Shown: positions 25,111 to 32,964 of the stretch, piece after piece
How positions within the stretch are numbered: the stretch's first letter is position 1
How the letters are laid out: every line of letters starts with the position of its first letter
Source: a bacterium
GTDB taxonomy: Bacteria; Patescibacteriota; Minisyncoccia; UBA6257; JAGOQP01
Reading direction: 5' to 3'
Length of the DNA: 42,796 nt
Assembly (NCBI GenBank): GCA_021780615.1
Contig: JAJXYJ010000008.1
Location: forward strand, 1 to 42,796
Made by a program: the position numbers and the translations under genes
The notes under the pieces: generated by a model
Databases searched by the model: none
The model's input: only the letters and a program-made list of their open reading frames with translations
What the model was told of the DNA's origin: nothing

Positions 25111-25653
25111 ATGGCTATTAAAAATTTATGGTCTCTTAATGTAGATGAATTGCTGGTAGCTGACGAATTAAAGCAGTACTTTGCAAAAGATCATTACGAG
25201 ATTCTTTTTCCACTTAATGCTCAAATGAAGGATGTCGACCTTGTTCTATTTGAATTAAAAAAGAATAAGGCAACTTCAATACAAGTCAAAGGAAGTCGGA
25301 CATACACCCTAAGAAAATCGGAGATAAGAGAATTAGGGGATGGGAGCTCTGCTTTATTTCGTATTGCTAAAAAGTCCATATTTACTCCTCAAAATAAAGT
25401 AGATTATTTTGTATTTGTTTTGCATCATTTTAAAGATGGGGAACTTAAAAAAAGAATAGAAGTTGATCATTTAGTTATACCTATTGATGATCTAAAAGGT
25501 GTCTGCAAAAAGAAGATTTTGAGGAAAGGAGGGTATTACTTTTTTACAATTTGGCTTAGTTCTGATGGAAAAAAGATTCGTGATTTTAATAATCCGAAGT
25601 TTCATACTATTTCCCTTTCAAAATATCTTAATAACTGGAAGCTCCTAAAATAA
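25111..25653 (+). CDS. small PD-(D/E)XK-like protein of the helicase cluster
   Basis: A 180-residue protein. The segment DELLVADELKQYF, then ILFPLNAQMKDVDLVLFEL followed ~10 residues later by SIQVKGSRTY, matches the layout of small restriction-like nuclease domains: a conserved helix, Asp, and Gln-x-Lys on the next strand. In these families Glu-x-Lys is often replaced by Gln-x-Lys. The rest (YFVFVLHH, VIPIDDL) continues the alternating strands. It lies 87 nt downstream of the DUF2779 gene on the same strand with no terminator between, so membership of the operon is likely but less tight than for the four genes before it. Confidence 0.65.
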   Translation: MAIKNLWSLNVDELLVADELKQYFAKDHYEILFPLNAQMKDVDLVLFELKKNKATSIQVKGSRTYTLRKSEIRELGDGSSALFRIAKKSIFTPQNKVDYFVFVLHHFKDGELKKRIEVDHLVIPIDDLKGVCKKKILRKGGYYFFTIWLSSDGKKIRDFNNPKFHTISLSKYLNNWKLLK

Positions 25654-25679
25654 ACTATGGCTCAAAATAAACAAAATTT

Positions 25680-26174
25680 ATGATCAATCTTAATCAAAAT
25701 TATAAAATTTCTTCAAAAGCAAAAACATACGTATTTATCAGGTTATGTATCATTTTGGGGATTATATCTTGTGTAGTATTATTTCAGGGATTATCTGCAT
25801 GGCTTAATACATTTATTTCGCTATGGTTGATTGTTGGAATTTGGATATATCTAGCAATGTATTTGATATACAAAAATATCTCATATCAAATAGATGATTA
25901 TAAAATAGCAATTAATTCTGGCGTCTTCACTAAACGATCAAAGGCAATTTCTTTTGATATGATTCAGAATGTTGATGTTCTTTCTGGTGTAGTAATGAGA
26001 TGGTTTAATCTGTCCCGTGTCTCAATCTGGACTGCTTCTCCCGGACAAATTAATATACCAAGCAGTAATCAGCAAAATGCCGGGACATCTCACACACCCG
26101 ATGGATCACTCCTACTTTTGTCTGAAGATGCTGAGTGGTTAAAAAATTTTATAACAGATCACCATTCAAAATAA
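25680..26174 (+). CDS. bacterial PH domain (bPH2/YdbT-like) membrane protein
   Basis: A 164-residue protein with two N-terminal membrane helices (VFIRLCIILGIISCVVLFQ; FISLWLIVGIWIYLAMYLIY) followed by a bPH2 domain (YQIDDYKIAINSGVFTKRSK, AISFDMIQNVDVLSGVVMRW), the DUF304/YdbT-type arrangement. Such proteins are membrane-facing scaffolds of unknown role. Its ATG overlaps the stop of an 8-codon ORF (25657-25683), so translation may be coupled to the preceding gene. It is AT-rich like the helicase cluster and may mark its end. Confidence 0.8.
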   Translation: MINLNQNYKISSKAKTYVFIRLCIILGIISCVVLFQGLSAWLNTFISLWLIVGIWIYLAMYLIYKNISYQIDDYKIAINSGVFTKRSKAISFDMIQNVDVLSGVVMRWFNLSRVSIWTASPGQINIPSSNQQNAGTSHTPDGSLLLLSEDAEWLKNFITDHHSK

Positions 26175-26213
26175 TATTTTACTTCTTTTGATATTTAATC
26201 TTTATTATGGACT

Positions 26214-26762
26214 ATGCATATGAAAAATATTTTTAAACTTATTATTTCCATCGTCGTTTCCGAATGTGCTGGGGTGGTTGGGGCCATTTTTACTACGTCA
26301 TCTATCACCGGGTGGTATGTAGGGCTTGTTAAACCCACACTCAATCCGCCGGCGTGGGTGTTTGGGCCGGTGTGGACGACACTCTATGCGCTTATCGGTA
26401 TTGCATTGTTTTTGGTATGGAAGAACGACTGGAAGGTGGTGCATCATTTGTTTGCAGAAAAGCACAAGGCGTGGAATAAGTTGTCGCAGCGCCTGTGGAC
26501 AGGGGATTTACAGAAGGCAAACATTGTTGCACTGTTTTGGATACAGCTGGGACTCAATGTGTTATGGTCGATTCTTTTCTTTGGACTACATGCGCCCGGT
26601 GTCGCATTTTTTGAGATCATGGCGCTGTGGTTTTCTATACTCTATGTGATGGTTAATTTTTATCGCGTATCCAAAACGGCAGCGTGGCTGTTGGTGCCGT
26701 ACATTGCATGGGTCAGCTTTGCAGCGTATCTAAATTTTGCTATCTGGTTGTTGAATTACTAA
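26214..26762 (+). CDS. tspO: TspO/MBR family protein
   Basis: A 182-residue protein with five hydrophobic segments and the TspO hallmarks: GWYVGLVKPTLNPPAWVFGPVWTTLY in loop 1/helix 2, a helical WKNDWK region, then ALFWIQLGLNVLWSILFFGL and WLLVPYIAWVSFAAYLNFAIW. TspO proteins bind porphyrins/tetrapyrroles and respond to stress; most are ~150-160 residues, so this copy has a ~20-residue insertion in the first cytoplasmic loop (HHLFAEKHKAWNKLSQRLW). An in-frame ATG at 26220 is an equally good start; neither has an SD. Confidence 0.92.
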   Translation: MHMKNIFKLIISIVVSECAGVVGAIFTTSSITGWYVGLVKPTLNPPAWVFGPVWTTLYALIGIALFLVWKNDWKVVHHLFAEKHKAWNKLSQRLWTGDLQKANIVALFWIQLGLNVLWSILFFGLHAPGVAFFEIMALWFSILYVMVNFYRVSKTAAWLLVPYIAWVSFAAYLNFAIWLLNY

Positions 26763-26781
26763 TTTCCTGGATTTTGGGAAT

Positions 26782-26955
26782 ATGAATGAAACGGATTTCT
26801 TGATAGTTCGTTGTCATATGCATACGAATACTATGATGCAAAAAGGTTATCGCCATATGAATACGGCACATAATCAGACCCTGGGGGGCTGGTTTGTTAT
26901 TGCCCCTACAACGGGCAGGCTTATATTCAGTCGCGATACCTATCATGTGATATAG
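26782..26955 (+). CDS. possible 57-aa small protein
   Basis: An open frame of 57 codons from ATG 26782. The second half (LGGWFVIAPTTGRLIFSRDT) looks like a beta-hairpin, and an intrinsic terminator lies 33 nt after the stop. There is no SD and the start could be internal (26818). A competing minus-strand frame covers the same DNA. Low confidence. Confidence 0.3.
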   Translation: MNETDFLIVRCHMHTNTMMQKGYRHMNTAHNQTLGGWFVIAPTTGRLIFSRDTYHVI

Positions 26956-26987
26956 AATTCCTTCCTTTAATTCCTCACGATCGTATT

Positions 26988-27018
26988 ATCCCGACTGAAT
27001 GAAAGTCGGGATTTTTTT
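26988..27018 (+). terminator. intrinsic terminator
   Basis: Stem ATCCCGACT (26988-26996) with AGTCGGGAT (27004-27012), then seven T. Confidence 0.85.
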
Positions 27019-27079
27019 GCTTTCCATTCAGTATCAGCTCATTACAATTTCATACATCAATATCATAAGGAGGTGCGTC

Positions 27080-28297
27080 ATGCATCAACAAGAAGTCCGC
27101 AGGAACATATTCCTGTATCGTATGTTTGTGTTATTCAGTGAACCCCTTTTCTGGGGACCGGTGCTTATCGTATCACTGCAGAAGCTGGGACATATGTCTC
27201 TGCCTGATATCTATTTTTTGGAATCGGCGGCAGTGGCGGTTTCGGTGGTGTTGGACATTCCCGCGGGAGCATTAGCGGATGTGGTTGGCAAGAAAGCTAT
27301 ACTGATTGTAGGGCGCGTGTTCTTGTTTGCCAGCATATGCGGTTTTGCGCTCATGTCATCGCCAGTGTGGGCATGGGTGGCAAATATGTTTTGGGCGATC
27401 GGTTTTGCGTTTCAATCAGGAACCGATGTGTCGCTTATCTATGGCAATTTAAAAAGCGGGGGATACCAAAAGCTTTTTAGAAAGATTGAAGGGCGTGCAA
27501 CGGGAGGGCGTTTTATGCTTATGGCATTAGGCGCTTTGGCAGTCAGCGGACTTGCCGGTATACAGCTCCGTCTGCCGGTTATGTTGTGCGTACCATTTGC
27601 GATTGTGCCACTTGTTATTTCGTTCAAATTTAGCGAACCGGTTAAGACGGAAACATATGGTGTGTCAAAACAAGTACAAACATTAAAGGACGGCATGCAA
27701 TACGCGATACATAGTCCGCAGGTGAGATGGGTGGTATTGTTTTATGCATTCATCGCCGGCACATCAAAAATATGGTTTTTTACCTATAATCCATATTTTG
27801 AAACGGTGGGCATATCCATTGCATGGTACGGGTTCATATTTTTTCTTTTGAATATAGTGGCATGGTCCGTAAGTTTCTATGCGCATACTATTGCAAAAAA
27901 AGTGCATGAAAAAACGTCGATTGTGTTGATGAGTTTATGCATTGGCGTGCCGATTCTTTTAATGGGACTCATACCGCTGTGGCCGCTGGCATATCTGGTG
28001 CTTTTCCAAAACGTCGTGCGGGGATTTATGAGACCGTTTCTAGGAGACTTGCTCAACAGGCACATTGCTTCCGAGCGCGTGCGTACGACGGTGCTTTCCG
28101 TGCAGTCGTCCACGACCAATGTAGTTTCCATAGGCGCTTTGGCGTGGTTTGGATTTATGACCAAACAGTTCAGCCTCCTGCCGTCGCTAAGCATACTTGG
28201 CGCGCTGGCGCTTATCTTGGGAACTTTGCAAGTCTTTAGGTATCGAAAACTTTTTTTGGTCAGAGTGAGAAAGAAAAAGGAATCAATCCCGGTGTAA
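27080..28297 (+). CDS. MFS transporter
   Basis: A 405-residue protein with about 12 hydrophobic helices. The MFS loop 2-3 signature is present as DIPAGALADVVGKKAILIVGR (D-x-x-x-G-x-x-x-D-x-x-G-R/K-K). The central loop (GVSKQVQTLKDGMQYAIHSP) and second-half helices follow the usual 6+6 pattern. The ATG at 27080 is chosen for its SD (AAGGAGG, 7 nt upstream), rejecting a longer in-frame start at 26999. No substrate can be read from the sequence; it resembles multidrug/sugar-efflux type members. The stop codon lies in the loop of the terminator at 28285. Confidence 0.88.
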   Translation: MHQQEVRRNIFLYRMFVLFSEPLFWGPVLIVSLQKLGHMSLPDIYFLESAAVAVSVVLDIPAGALADVVGKKAILIVGRVFLFASICGFALMSSPVWAWVANMFWAIGFAFQSGTDVSLIYGNLKSGGYQKLFRKIEGRATGGRFMLMALGALAVSGLAGIQLRLPVMLCVPFAIVPLVISFKFSEPVKTETYGVSKQVQTLKDGMQYAIHSPQVRWVVLFYAFIAGTSKIWFFTYNPYFETVGISIAWYGFIFFLLNIVAWSVSFYAHTIAKKVHEKTSIVLMSLCIGVPILLMGLIPLWPLAYLVLFQNVVRGFMRPFLGDLLNRHIASERVRTTVLSVQSSTTNVVSIGALAWFGFMTKQFSLLPSLSILGALALILGTLQVFRYRKLFLVRVRKKKESIPV

Positions 28298-28312
28298 TGC
28301 CGGGATTTTTAT
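28285..28312 (+). terminator. intrinsic terminator enclosing the MFS stop codon
   Basis: Stem AATCCCGG (28285-28292) with CCGGGATT (28300-28307) and a T tail. The TAA (28295-28297) is in the loop. The stem is identical to that at 5285. Confidence 0.85.
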
Positions 28313-28398
28313 ATGGAGGCAAACGGATTATATGCCATGGTGGAATATTTGAAATGCATAGGTGTATGTAACTATATGTATTATTAACCTACCATAGT

Positions 28399-28887
28399 AT
28401 GCTTACTGCACATGATCTTTTGGAAGAATTTAACGAAGAAGTTTCCGGCACACGCAAAATGCTGGAACGTATTCCTTTTGATAAGCTTGATTTCAAGCCG
28501 AGTCCCACATCGATGCCGTTGGGGCAACTGGCATTTATGATTGCCCGCATGCCAAACTGGCTTTTGGATATTATCACTAAAGATTTTCTTGAGATGTCGG
28601 AGTATCCGATGCCGCCAGCTCCCCATGATGTGCGGGAATTGATGAAAGAATTTGATGAGCATGTGAGCACCGTGCAAAAGGCGCTGACTGATATGCCGGA
28701 TGCGGATCTGGGGAAGTTGTGGGCTTTGAAAATGAAAGGGCAGGTGATGATGGAGCTTTCCAAAGGAGTTACCTTGCGTCAGACCATCAACCACTGGGTG
28801 CATCATCGGGCACAGTTGGGGGTGTATTTGAAAATGAACGGTGTCCCGCACCCGGCAGTGTACGGACCCTCGGGAGATGAGCAATAA
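28399..28887 (+). CDS. DinB-like protein
   Basis: A 162-residue four-helix protein resembling the DinB/YfiT superfamily: LLEEFNEEVSGTRKMLERIP, then KLDFKPSPTSMPLGQLA, and the C-terminal INHWVHHRAQLGVYLKMNG, where the H-x-x-x-H(R) pair supplies metal ligands. The first usual metal His (H-L-x-x-x in helix 2, here PLGQLAFMIARM) is missing, so metal binding may be incomplete. Family members include thiol-dependent transferases and many unknowns. It stands alone, with a terminator (28960) after it. Confidence 0.85.
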   Translation: MLTAHDLLEEFNEEVSGTRKMLERIPFDKLDFKPSPTSMPLGQLAFMIARMPNWLLDIITKDFLEMSEYPMPPAPHDVRELMKEFDEHVSTVQKALTDMPDADLGKLWALKMKGQVMMELSKGVTLRQTINHWVHHRAQLGVYLKMNGVPHPAVYGPSGDEQ

Positions 28888-28959
28888 AAAATGATCGCAA
28901 AGAAGAGGGCGACATTTTAAAAACTACATACGTGCATATTCGTGAATACACTATATGCG

Positions 28960-28994
28960 AAGGGTTCTGTTCGGTTATCCACAGAACCCTTTTT
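28960..28994 (+). terminator. intrinsic terminator
   Basis: Stem AAGGGTTCTGT (28960-28970) with ACAGAACCCTT (28981-28991), then T-run. Confidence 0.85.
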
Positions 28995-29043
28995 GGTGAA
29001 ATGATATACTTACAAGACCAAAGCAATATATTAATGACAACAT

Positions 29044-29325
29044 ATGCAAAAGAATATTATTGTGCTTATTCTTGTGGTTATTGTGTTGCTTGCCATTGGC
29101 TGGTATGTACTTTCGCGGCCGTCGAGCGCCCCTGTGGCGCAGACATCGCCGGTGTCCGCCACCATACCGTCTTCAACATCGACCGCATCCGCGGCCGTTT
29201 TTGTATCACCAACGCCAACCGCAGGCACACAGATAACACCATCACCGTCGACATCGGCAACGCCGACGCCCAATCCCATCAGTAACATGAATCCGATTCA
29301 GGGCGTATATAAAAACCCATTTTAA
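29044..29325 (+). CDS. single-helix membrane protein with Ser/Thr/Pro-rich tail
   Basis: A 93-residue protein: an N-terminal anchor helix (IIVLILVVIVLLAIGWYVL) and an extracytoplasmic low-complexity tail rich in Ser, Thr, Pro and Ala. It ends 4 nt before the secreted Cys-rich gene, so they are probably one operon and it may be an envelope companion of that protein. No enzymatic domain. Similar anchor-plus-STP-linker proteins occur at 34068 and 41623 in this window. Confidence 0.7.
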   Translation: MQKNIIVLILVVIVLLAIGWYVLSRPSSAPVAQTSPVSATIPSSTSTASAAVFVSPTPTAGTQITPSPSTSATPTPNPISNMNPIQGVYKNPF

Positions 29326-29329
29326 TACT

Positions 29330-30616
29330 ATGCGATTACATACCATCATAACAAAAGCGGCGGCAATCGCGGGTATCGCGGTTGTGGGTATCGCAATGGC
29401 GGCAACGTATGCCGTTGCCCAAACAGAAGGATCGTCTTCTCAAAATATGACATTTCCCATTTCTGAATTGGGAAATTGTGCGGATCAAAATGCATGCCAT
29501 GCGTATTGTAATGTGGCGGCGCACATGCAGGCATGCACGACGTTTGCGCAAAATCACGGGCTTGAGAGCGCGGGTGATGCCCACAAGGCGGAACAATTTG
29601 CCCAGCTGTTGGCGCAGGGCGCCGGGCCGGGTGGATGCAACAGTCCCGATGCATGCGATGCATACTGCACGACCATCAGTCATTTAAATACCTGTGTGGC
29701 GTTTGCCAAGGCACACAACTTTACCGACCAAAATTTGGCGCAAGGAGAGCGGGTGGCAACATACCTGCAATCGGGTGGACATACGCCGGGCAACTGCACA
29801 TCCAAAGATACCTGCGAAGCATATTGCCAAGACCAAAGTCATCAGCAGGAGTGTATGCAATTTGCGCAAGCAGTGGGCATGCAGGGGGGTATGGGCGGTT
29901 CAGACCACGGTCAACAGACGTCTCCGGAAATGCAGCAGAAGTTTTCGGCATTATTACAGAGCGGCAAAACGCCGGGGGGATGCACCACCTTGCAGGCATG
30001 CGAAACGTATTGCAGTGATCCGAGTCACGGAAGTGCGTGCGGCGATTTTGGTGCGGCAATGGGAGGTGTACAGGGCAATCAGAGGGTGACACAACCGGGC
30101 CCCGGCGGATGCACGTCGGACGCCACGTGCAAAGCATATTGTGCAGATCCGACACACGCACAAGAATGTGCACAGTTTGCGCATCAATCGAATTACAAAG
30201 AAAATGTGCAAAGCCCCGGCGGATGCACGTCGGACGCCACGTGCAAAGCATATTGTGCAGATCCTGCGCATGCACAAGAATGCGCACAGTTTTCCCATCA
30301 ATCAAACTACGTACAAGGAAATGATAAGGGATATGGCTTACCGGAAGGACAGCGATGCGGATCCGATCAGTATTTCAATGGTACTGTATGCGTGCAATCC
30401 GGCGCTCCGTGTCAGGCTGGCTCGCCCTGTGTACCTCCGTCATGCCCTCCGGGTCAGACGTGCAATACCGACCTGCAGCAGGGTGGACAAATGCCTCCGC
30501 AGGGGCAATCGCCGATGCCGGGGCCTTCTTCAAGCACCGACCAACAGCAGGGGAATGTGTTGGGAATTTTTGGAGGGTTTTTGAAAAGCGTTGAGCAAAC
30601 TCTTTTGGGGCATTAA
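29330..30616 (+). CDS. secreted Cys-rich repeat protein (six C-x5-C-x3-C units)
   Basis: A 428-residue exported protein: Sec signal peptide (AIAGIAVVGIAMAATYAVA|QTE) then six Cys-repeat units of ~36-50 residues. Each unit follows G-G/N-C-x5-C-x-x-Y-C-x8-9-C-x-x-F (for example GGCTSDATCKAYCADP...ECAQF). The last two units are almost identical, with a 114-nt spacing at DNA level (from 30099 and 30213), pointing to recent duplication. After the repeats comes a second Cys-rich section (GQRCGSDQYFNGTVC; CQAGSPCVPPSCPPGQTC) and a Pro/Gln-rich tail ending in a short hydrophobic helix. Four Cys per unit suggest two disulfides each. The repeat is familiar from Patescibacteria exported proteins; its function is unknown, likely surface or host contact. 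Confidence 0.85.
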   Translation: MRLHTIITKAAAIAGIAVVGIAMAATYAVAQTEGSSSQNMTFPISELGNCADQNACHAYCNVAAHMQACTTFAQNHGLESAGDAHKAEQFAQLLAQGAGPGGCNSPDACDAYCTTISHLNTCVAFAKAHNFTDQNLAQGERVATYLQSGGHTPGNCTSKDTCEAYCQDQSHQQECMQFAQAVGMQGGMGGSDHGQQTSPEMQQKFSALLQSGKTPGGCTTLQACETYCSDPSHGSACGDFGAAMGGVQGNQRVTQPGPGGCTSDATCKAYCADPTHAQECAQFAHQSNYKENVQSPGGCTSDATCKAYCADPAHAQECAQFSHQSNYVQGNDKGYGLPEGQRCGSDQYFNGTVCVQSGAPCQAGSPCVPPSCPPGQTCNTDLQQGGQMPPQGQSPMPGPSSSTDQQQGNVLGIFGGFLKSVEQTLLGH

Positions 30617-30641
30617 TGTGTGAAAGAAAATATAAAATAAG

Positions 30642-30676
30642 ATAAAGCCAGATCTGGATAACCTGGCTTTATTATT
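30642..30676 (+). terminator. intrinsic terminator
   Basis: Stem ATAAAGCCAG (30642-30651) with CTGGCTTTAT (30663-30672); it ends the Cys-rich operon. Confidence 0.8.
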
Positions 30677-30704
30677 GACAAACACCGAATAAATGTTGTA
30701 TTAT
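30675..30704 (+). promoter_or_regulatory. sigma-70-like promoter
   Basis: Consensus TTGACA (30675-30680), an 18-bp spacer, TATTAT (30699-30704), directly after the upstream terminator and ~49 nt before the ATG at 30753. Confidence 0.7.
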
Positions 30705-30752
30705 ATATTCAGTTAATTGATTTTTTTATAATCTTATTTATAGGAGGTGTGC

Positions 30753-31394
30753 ATGGGTGCGAGTGGTATTTTTAGAAAAAAGAGACACCATAAATCATTC
30801 AAGGAGCGATTGAATAATAAACTTGAAACTATATTCAAGAGTACGCTCCTTCTTGTTTGGCCGACATTTTTTGCTGCCTTAGTTGCATGTGGGTGGTATT
30901 TTTTCCTTTTTAAACACGACATTCACTTTAATGATGGAGTAAATGATATTATTGCTACGGCATGGGTGGGAGTCTTTGGGATACTATACAGCTTACTGGC
31001 GACCATGGCATTAAATACGGTATGGTCGGAATACAAATCCATTAGAACGGCAGTTAAAAGAGGTGATCTTGATACATTTGTGGATTTGAAAGATGAAGAA
31101 TTGTCGCCTTTGATGTATGTGCTCGTTTCTGTGGTATCGATCGCAGTGTTGGGAGGATTTGTTTTTCTCAAATATCCCGATGCTATCAGTGGAGGCATTA
31201 TTGTGTATGGAGTTTCTTTTCTTTTAATTCTATTGCTTCTCGTCGTCGCTGAAATTGATGATCCATGCGCAGGATTATGGTTCATCAAAAATATTCCTGA
31301 TGAATGGCTCAAAGTTGACCCAAGGGAATTTAGAAAAAGACGGGCAGATAAAGGGGAAGAAATATCAACGCAGAAATTAAAATACATTACATAA
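30753..31394 (+). CDS. hypothetical membrane protein, 213 aa
   Basis: Four predicted membrane helices: LLLVWPTFFAALVACGWYFFLF, DIIATAWVGVFGILYSLLATMAL, LSPLMYVLVSVVSIAVLGGFVFL and AISGGIIVYGVSFLLILLLLVVA. The N-terminus is basic, and a basic segment also closes the protein. ATG 30753 is chosen because AGGAGG lies 7 nt upstream. It has a consensus promoter and its own terminator. The layout partly resembles bestrophin-like/DUF4239-type membrane proteins, but I cannot assign it. Confidence 0.75.
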   Translation: MGASGIFRKKRHHKSFKERLNNKLETIFKSTLLLVWPTFFAALVACGWYFFLFKHDIHFNDGVNDIIATAWVGVFGILYSLLATMALNTVWSEYKSIRTAVKRGDLDTFVDLKDEELSPLMYVLVSVVSIAVLGGFVFLKYPDAISGGIIVYGVSFLLILLLLVVAEIDDPCAGLWFIKNIPDEWLKVDPREFRKRRADKGEEISTQKLKYIT

Positions 31395-31411
31395 CATAGT
31401 ATAAAGTTTTT

Positions 31412-31440
31412 AAAACTGTGACAGTATCCACAGTTTTTTT
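31412..31440 (+). terminator. intrinsic terminator
   Basis: Stem AAAACTGTG (31412-31420) with CACAGTTTT (31429-31437), then further T. Confidence 0.8.
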
Positions 31441-31551
31441 ATATACCATTATTTTATTTACAATCAACCAAAGATAGATAGCTGCCAAAATGTATATTTT
31501 ATACATACATACATAATGATGCTTATATATTATAGTAACAACATTTGAGCT

Positions 31552-31609
31552 TTATCTCCCTGCTCCCCTTTCCGTCCCGATCGGGACGGAAAGGGGAGCA
31601 GGGAGATAA
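31552..31609. repeat. 58-bp perfect palindrome centred on CGATCG
   Basis: 31552-31580 is the exact reverse complement of 31581-31609, with no spacer. The arms are GC-rich (CCCTGCTCCCCTTTCCGTCC) in a very AT-rich intergenic region (31441-31703), which holds no other feature. No U-tract follows, so it is not a standard terminator. Confidence 0.92.
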
Positions 31610-31703
31610 GACGGTAATAAAGTGAGTGTTGAACATAAAAGGTATTTTAAAATATGTTTGGTGCAAAGGTTATTTTGGTGTATGGTATAACGATATATAT
31701 TGT

Positions 31704-32957
31704 ATGAAAACAAAGAACAACGGGGTATGGGATGTTATTGTTATTGGCGGCGGGCCGGCAGGAATGATGGCGGCGGGCCGTGCGGCACAAGAAGGTAAGT
31801 CGGTGCTTTTGCTTGAAAAAAATCAATCACTGGGGAAAAAACTGCTCATCACGGGCGGCGGGCGGTGCAATGTGACCAACAACAAACAGAATGTACGCAT
31901 GATGGCAACGCAGTACAAAGGTAGTGATCAATTTTTGATGTCGGCATTTGCGCAGTTTGATGTGTCTAAAACATTGGCATTCTTTCATCGCCACGGCATG
32001 AAGACAAAAGAAGAAGCGGAGGGAAGAATATTTCCAGCTTCAAACACGGCGCAGTCGGTACTGGATGTGCTGTTAAACTATATGCGCGCCGGAGAAGTTA
32101 CCGTGCACACGCACGTGGAGGTAGTGGGTTTTTTGCGCAATCAGGAGGAGGAAGTGTTTGTGATACAACCTAAAAAAGGAAAAGCGCTCCGCGCGCACAC
32201 ATGCATTGTGGCTACCGGCGGTACGTCGCGTCCCGATACTGGATCTACTGGTGAAGGATTTGCATGGCTTAAGGCATTGGGACACACCATTACAGAAAAC
32301 AATATGGCACTGGTGCCCATTGCCATAAAAAATGGTTGGGTGAAGCGCATGGCGGGAATCACCTTACGTGACATAAAACTCACCGTATTGCAAAATGGCA
32401 TGCGGCAATTTGTTCAGAAGGGGAAACTTCTTTTCACGCACGTGGGCATCAGCGGACCAACGGTACTCAATATGAGCAAGGATGTGGGAGAGCTGTTGTC
32501 ACATGGAGACGTGGTTATCGAACTTGATTTGTTTCCGCACTATGATGCAGGAACGCTTCGAGGGCGATTGCAGGCACTGCTTACGGATGAACACAATAAA
32601 AAACTTAAAAATACTTTACCTGCATTTATGACGGCAGCATTGGTGCCGGAGTTGCTTGCCTTGGCGGGAGTTGATGGTGAAACGGCTAATCACAGCGTAC
32701 GGCACGAGGATCGTCTAAAACTAGTGACGTGTATGAAGGCAATGCCAATGCATGTGAAGGGGCTCTTGGGCGCGCATAAGGCAATTGTGTCTGATGGCGG
32801 TGTCGCACTCAAAGAAGTCGATTTTAAAACAATGCAATCACGCGTGGTCCCGGGGTTATATCTTATCGGCGACGTGCTTAATATTAGTCGTCCTTCGGGA
32901 GGGTATAGTTTGCAATTATGTTGGACGACTGGGTTTGTGGCGGGAAGCCATGTATAA
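31704..32957 (+). CDS. NAD(P)/FAD-dependent oxidoreductase, BaiN/HI0933 family
   Basis: A 417-residue flavoprotein. The N-terminal Rossmann motif is VIVIGGGPAGMMAAGRAA; the family hallmark LGKKLLITGGGRCNVTN follows, then TKEEAEGRIFPAS, VATGGTSRPDTGSTGEGFAWLKALGH, LLFTHVGISGPTVLNMS, and the C-terminal LYLIGDVLNISRPSGGYSLQLCWTTG. This is the HI0933/YhiN/BaiN-type family; studied members reduce a steroid intermediate, but most are uncharacterised redox enzymes. ATG 31704 gives the canonical start; longer in-frame ATGs fall between the palindrome and this point. The next gene starts 7 nt downstream, so it is co-transcribed with the small membrane protein. Confidence 0.9.
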   Translation: MKTKNNGVWDVIVIGGGPAGMMAAGRAAQEGKSVLLLEKNQSLGKKLLITGGGRCNVTNNKQNVRMMATQYKGSDQFLMSAFAQFDVSKTLAFFHRHGMKTKEEAEGRIFPASNTAQSVLDVLLNYMRAGEVTVHTHVEVVGFLRNQEEEVFVIQPKKGKALRAHTCIVATGGTSRPDTGSTGEGFAWLKALGHTITENNMALVPIAIKNGWVKRMAGITLRDIKLTVLQNGMRQFVQKGKLLFTHVGISGPTVLNMSKDVGELLSHGDVVIELDLFPHYDAGTLRGRLQALLTDEHNKKLKNTLPAFMTAALVPELLALAGVDGETANHSVRHEDRLKLVTCMKAMPMHVKGLLGAHKAIVSDGGVALKEVDFKTMQSRVVPGLYLIGDVLNISRPSGGYSLQLCWTTGFVAGSHV

Positions 32958-32964
32958 TACATAT

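Noticed and set aside
25657-25683. 8-codon ORF overlapping the bPH2 start
   Set aside because: Too short to support as a gene; noted only as a possible coupling element.
26740-26946. 68-codon minus-strand frame after tspO
   Set aside because: No SD; the opposite frame at 26782-26955 is somewhat more protein-like and is followed by a terminator in its own direction.
29330-30616. CRISPR-like array from the repeated DNA in this gene
   Set aside because: The repeats are in frame, encode Cys units and have coding spacers; they are protein repeats.
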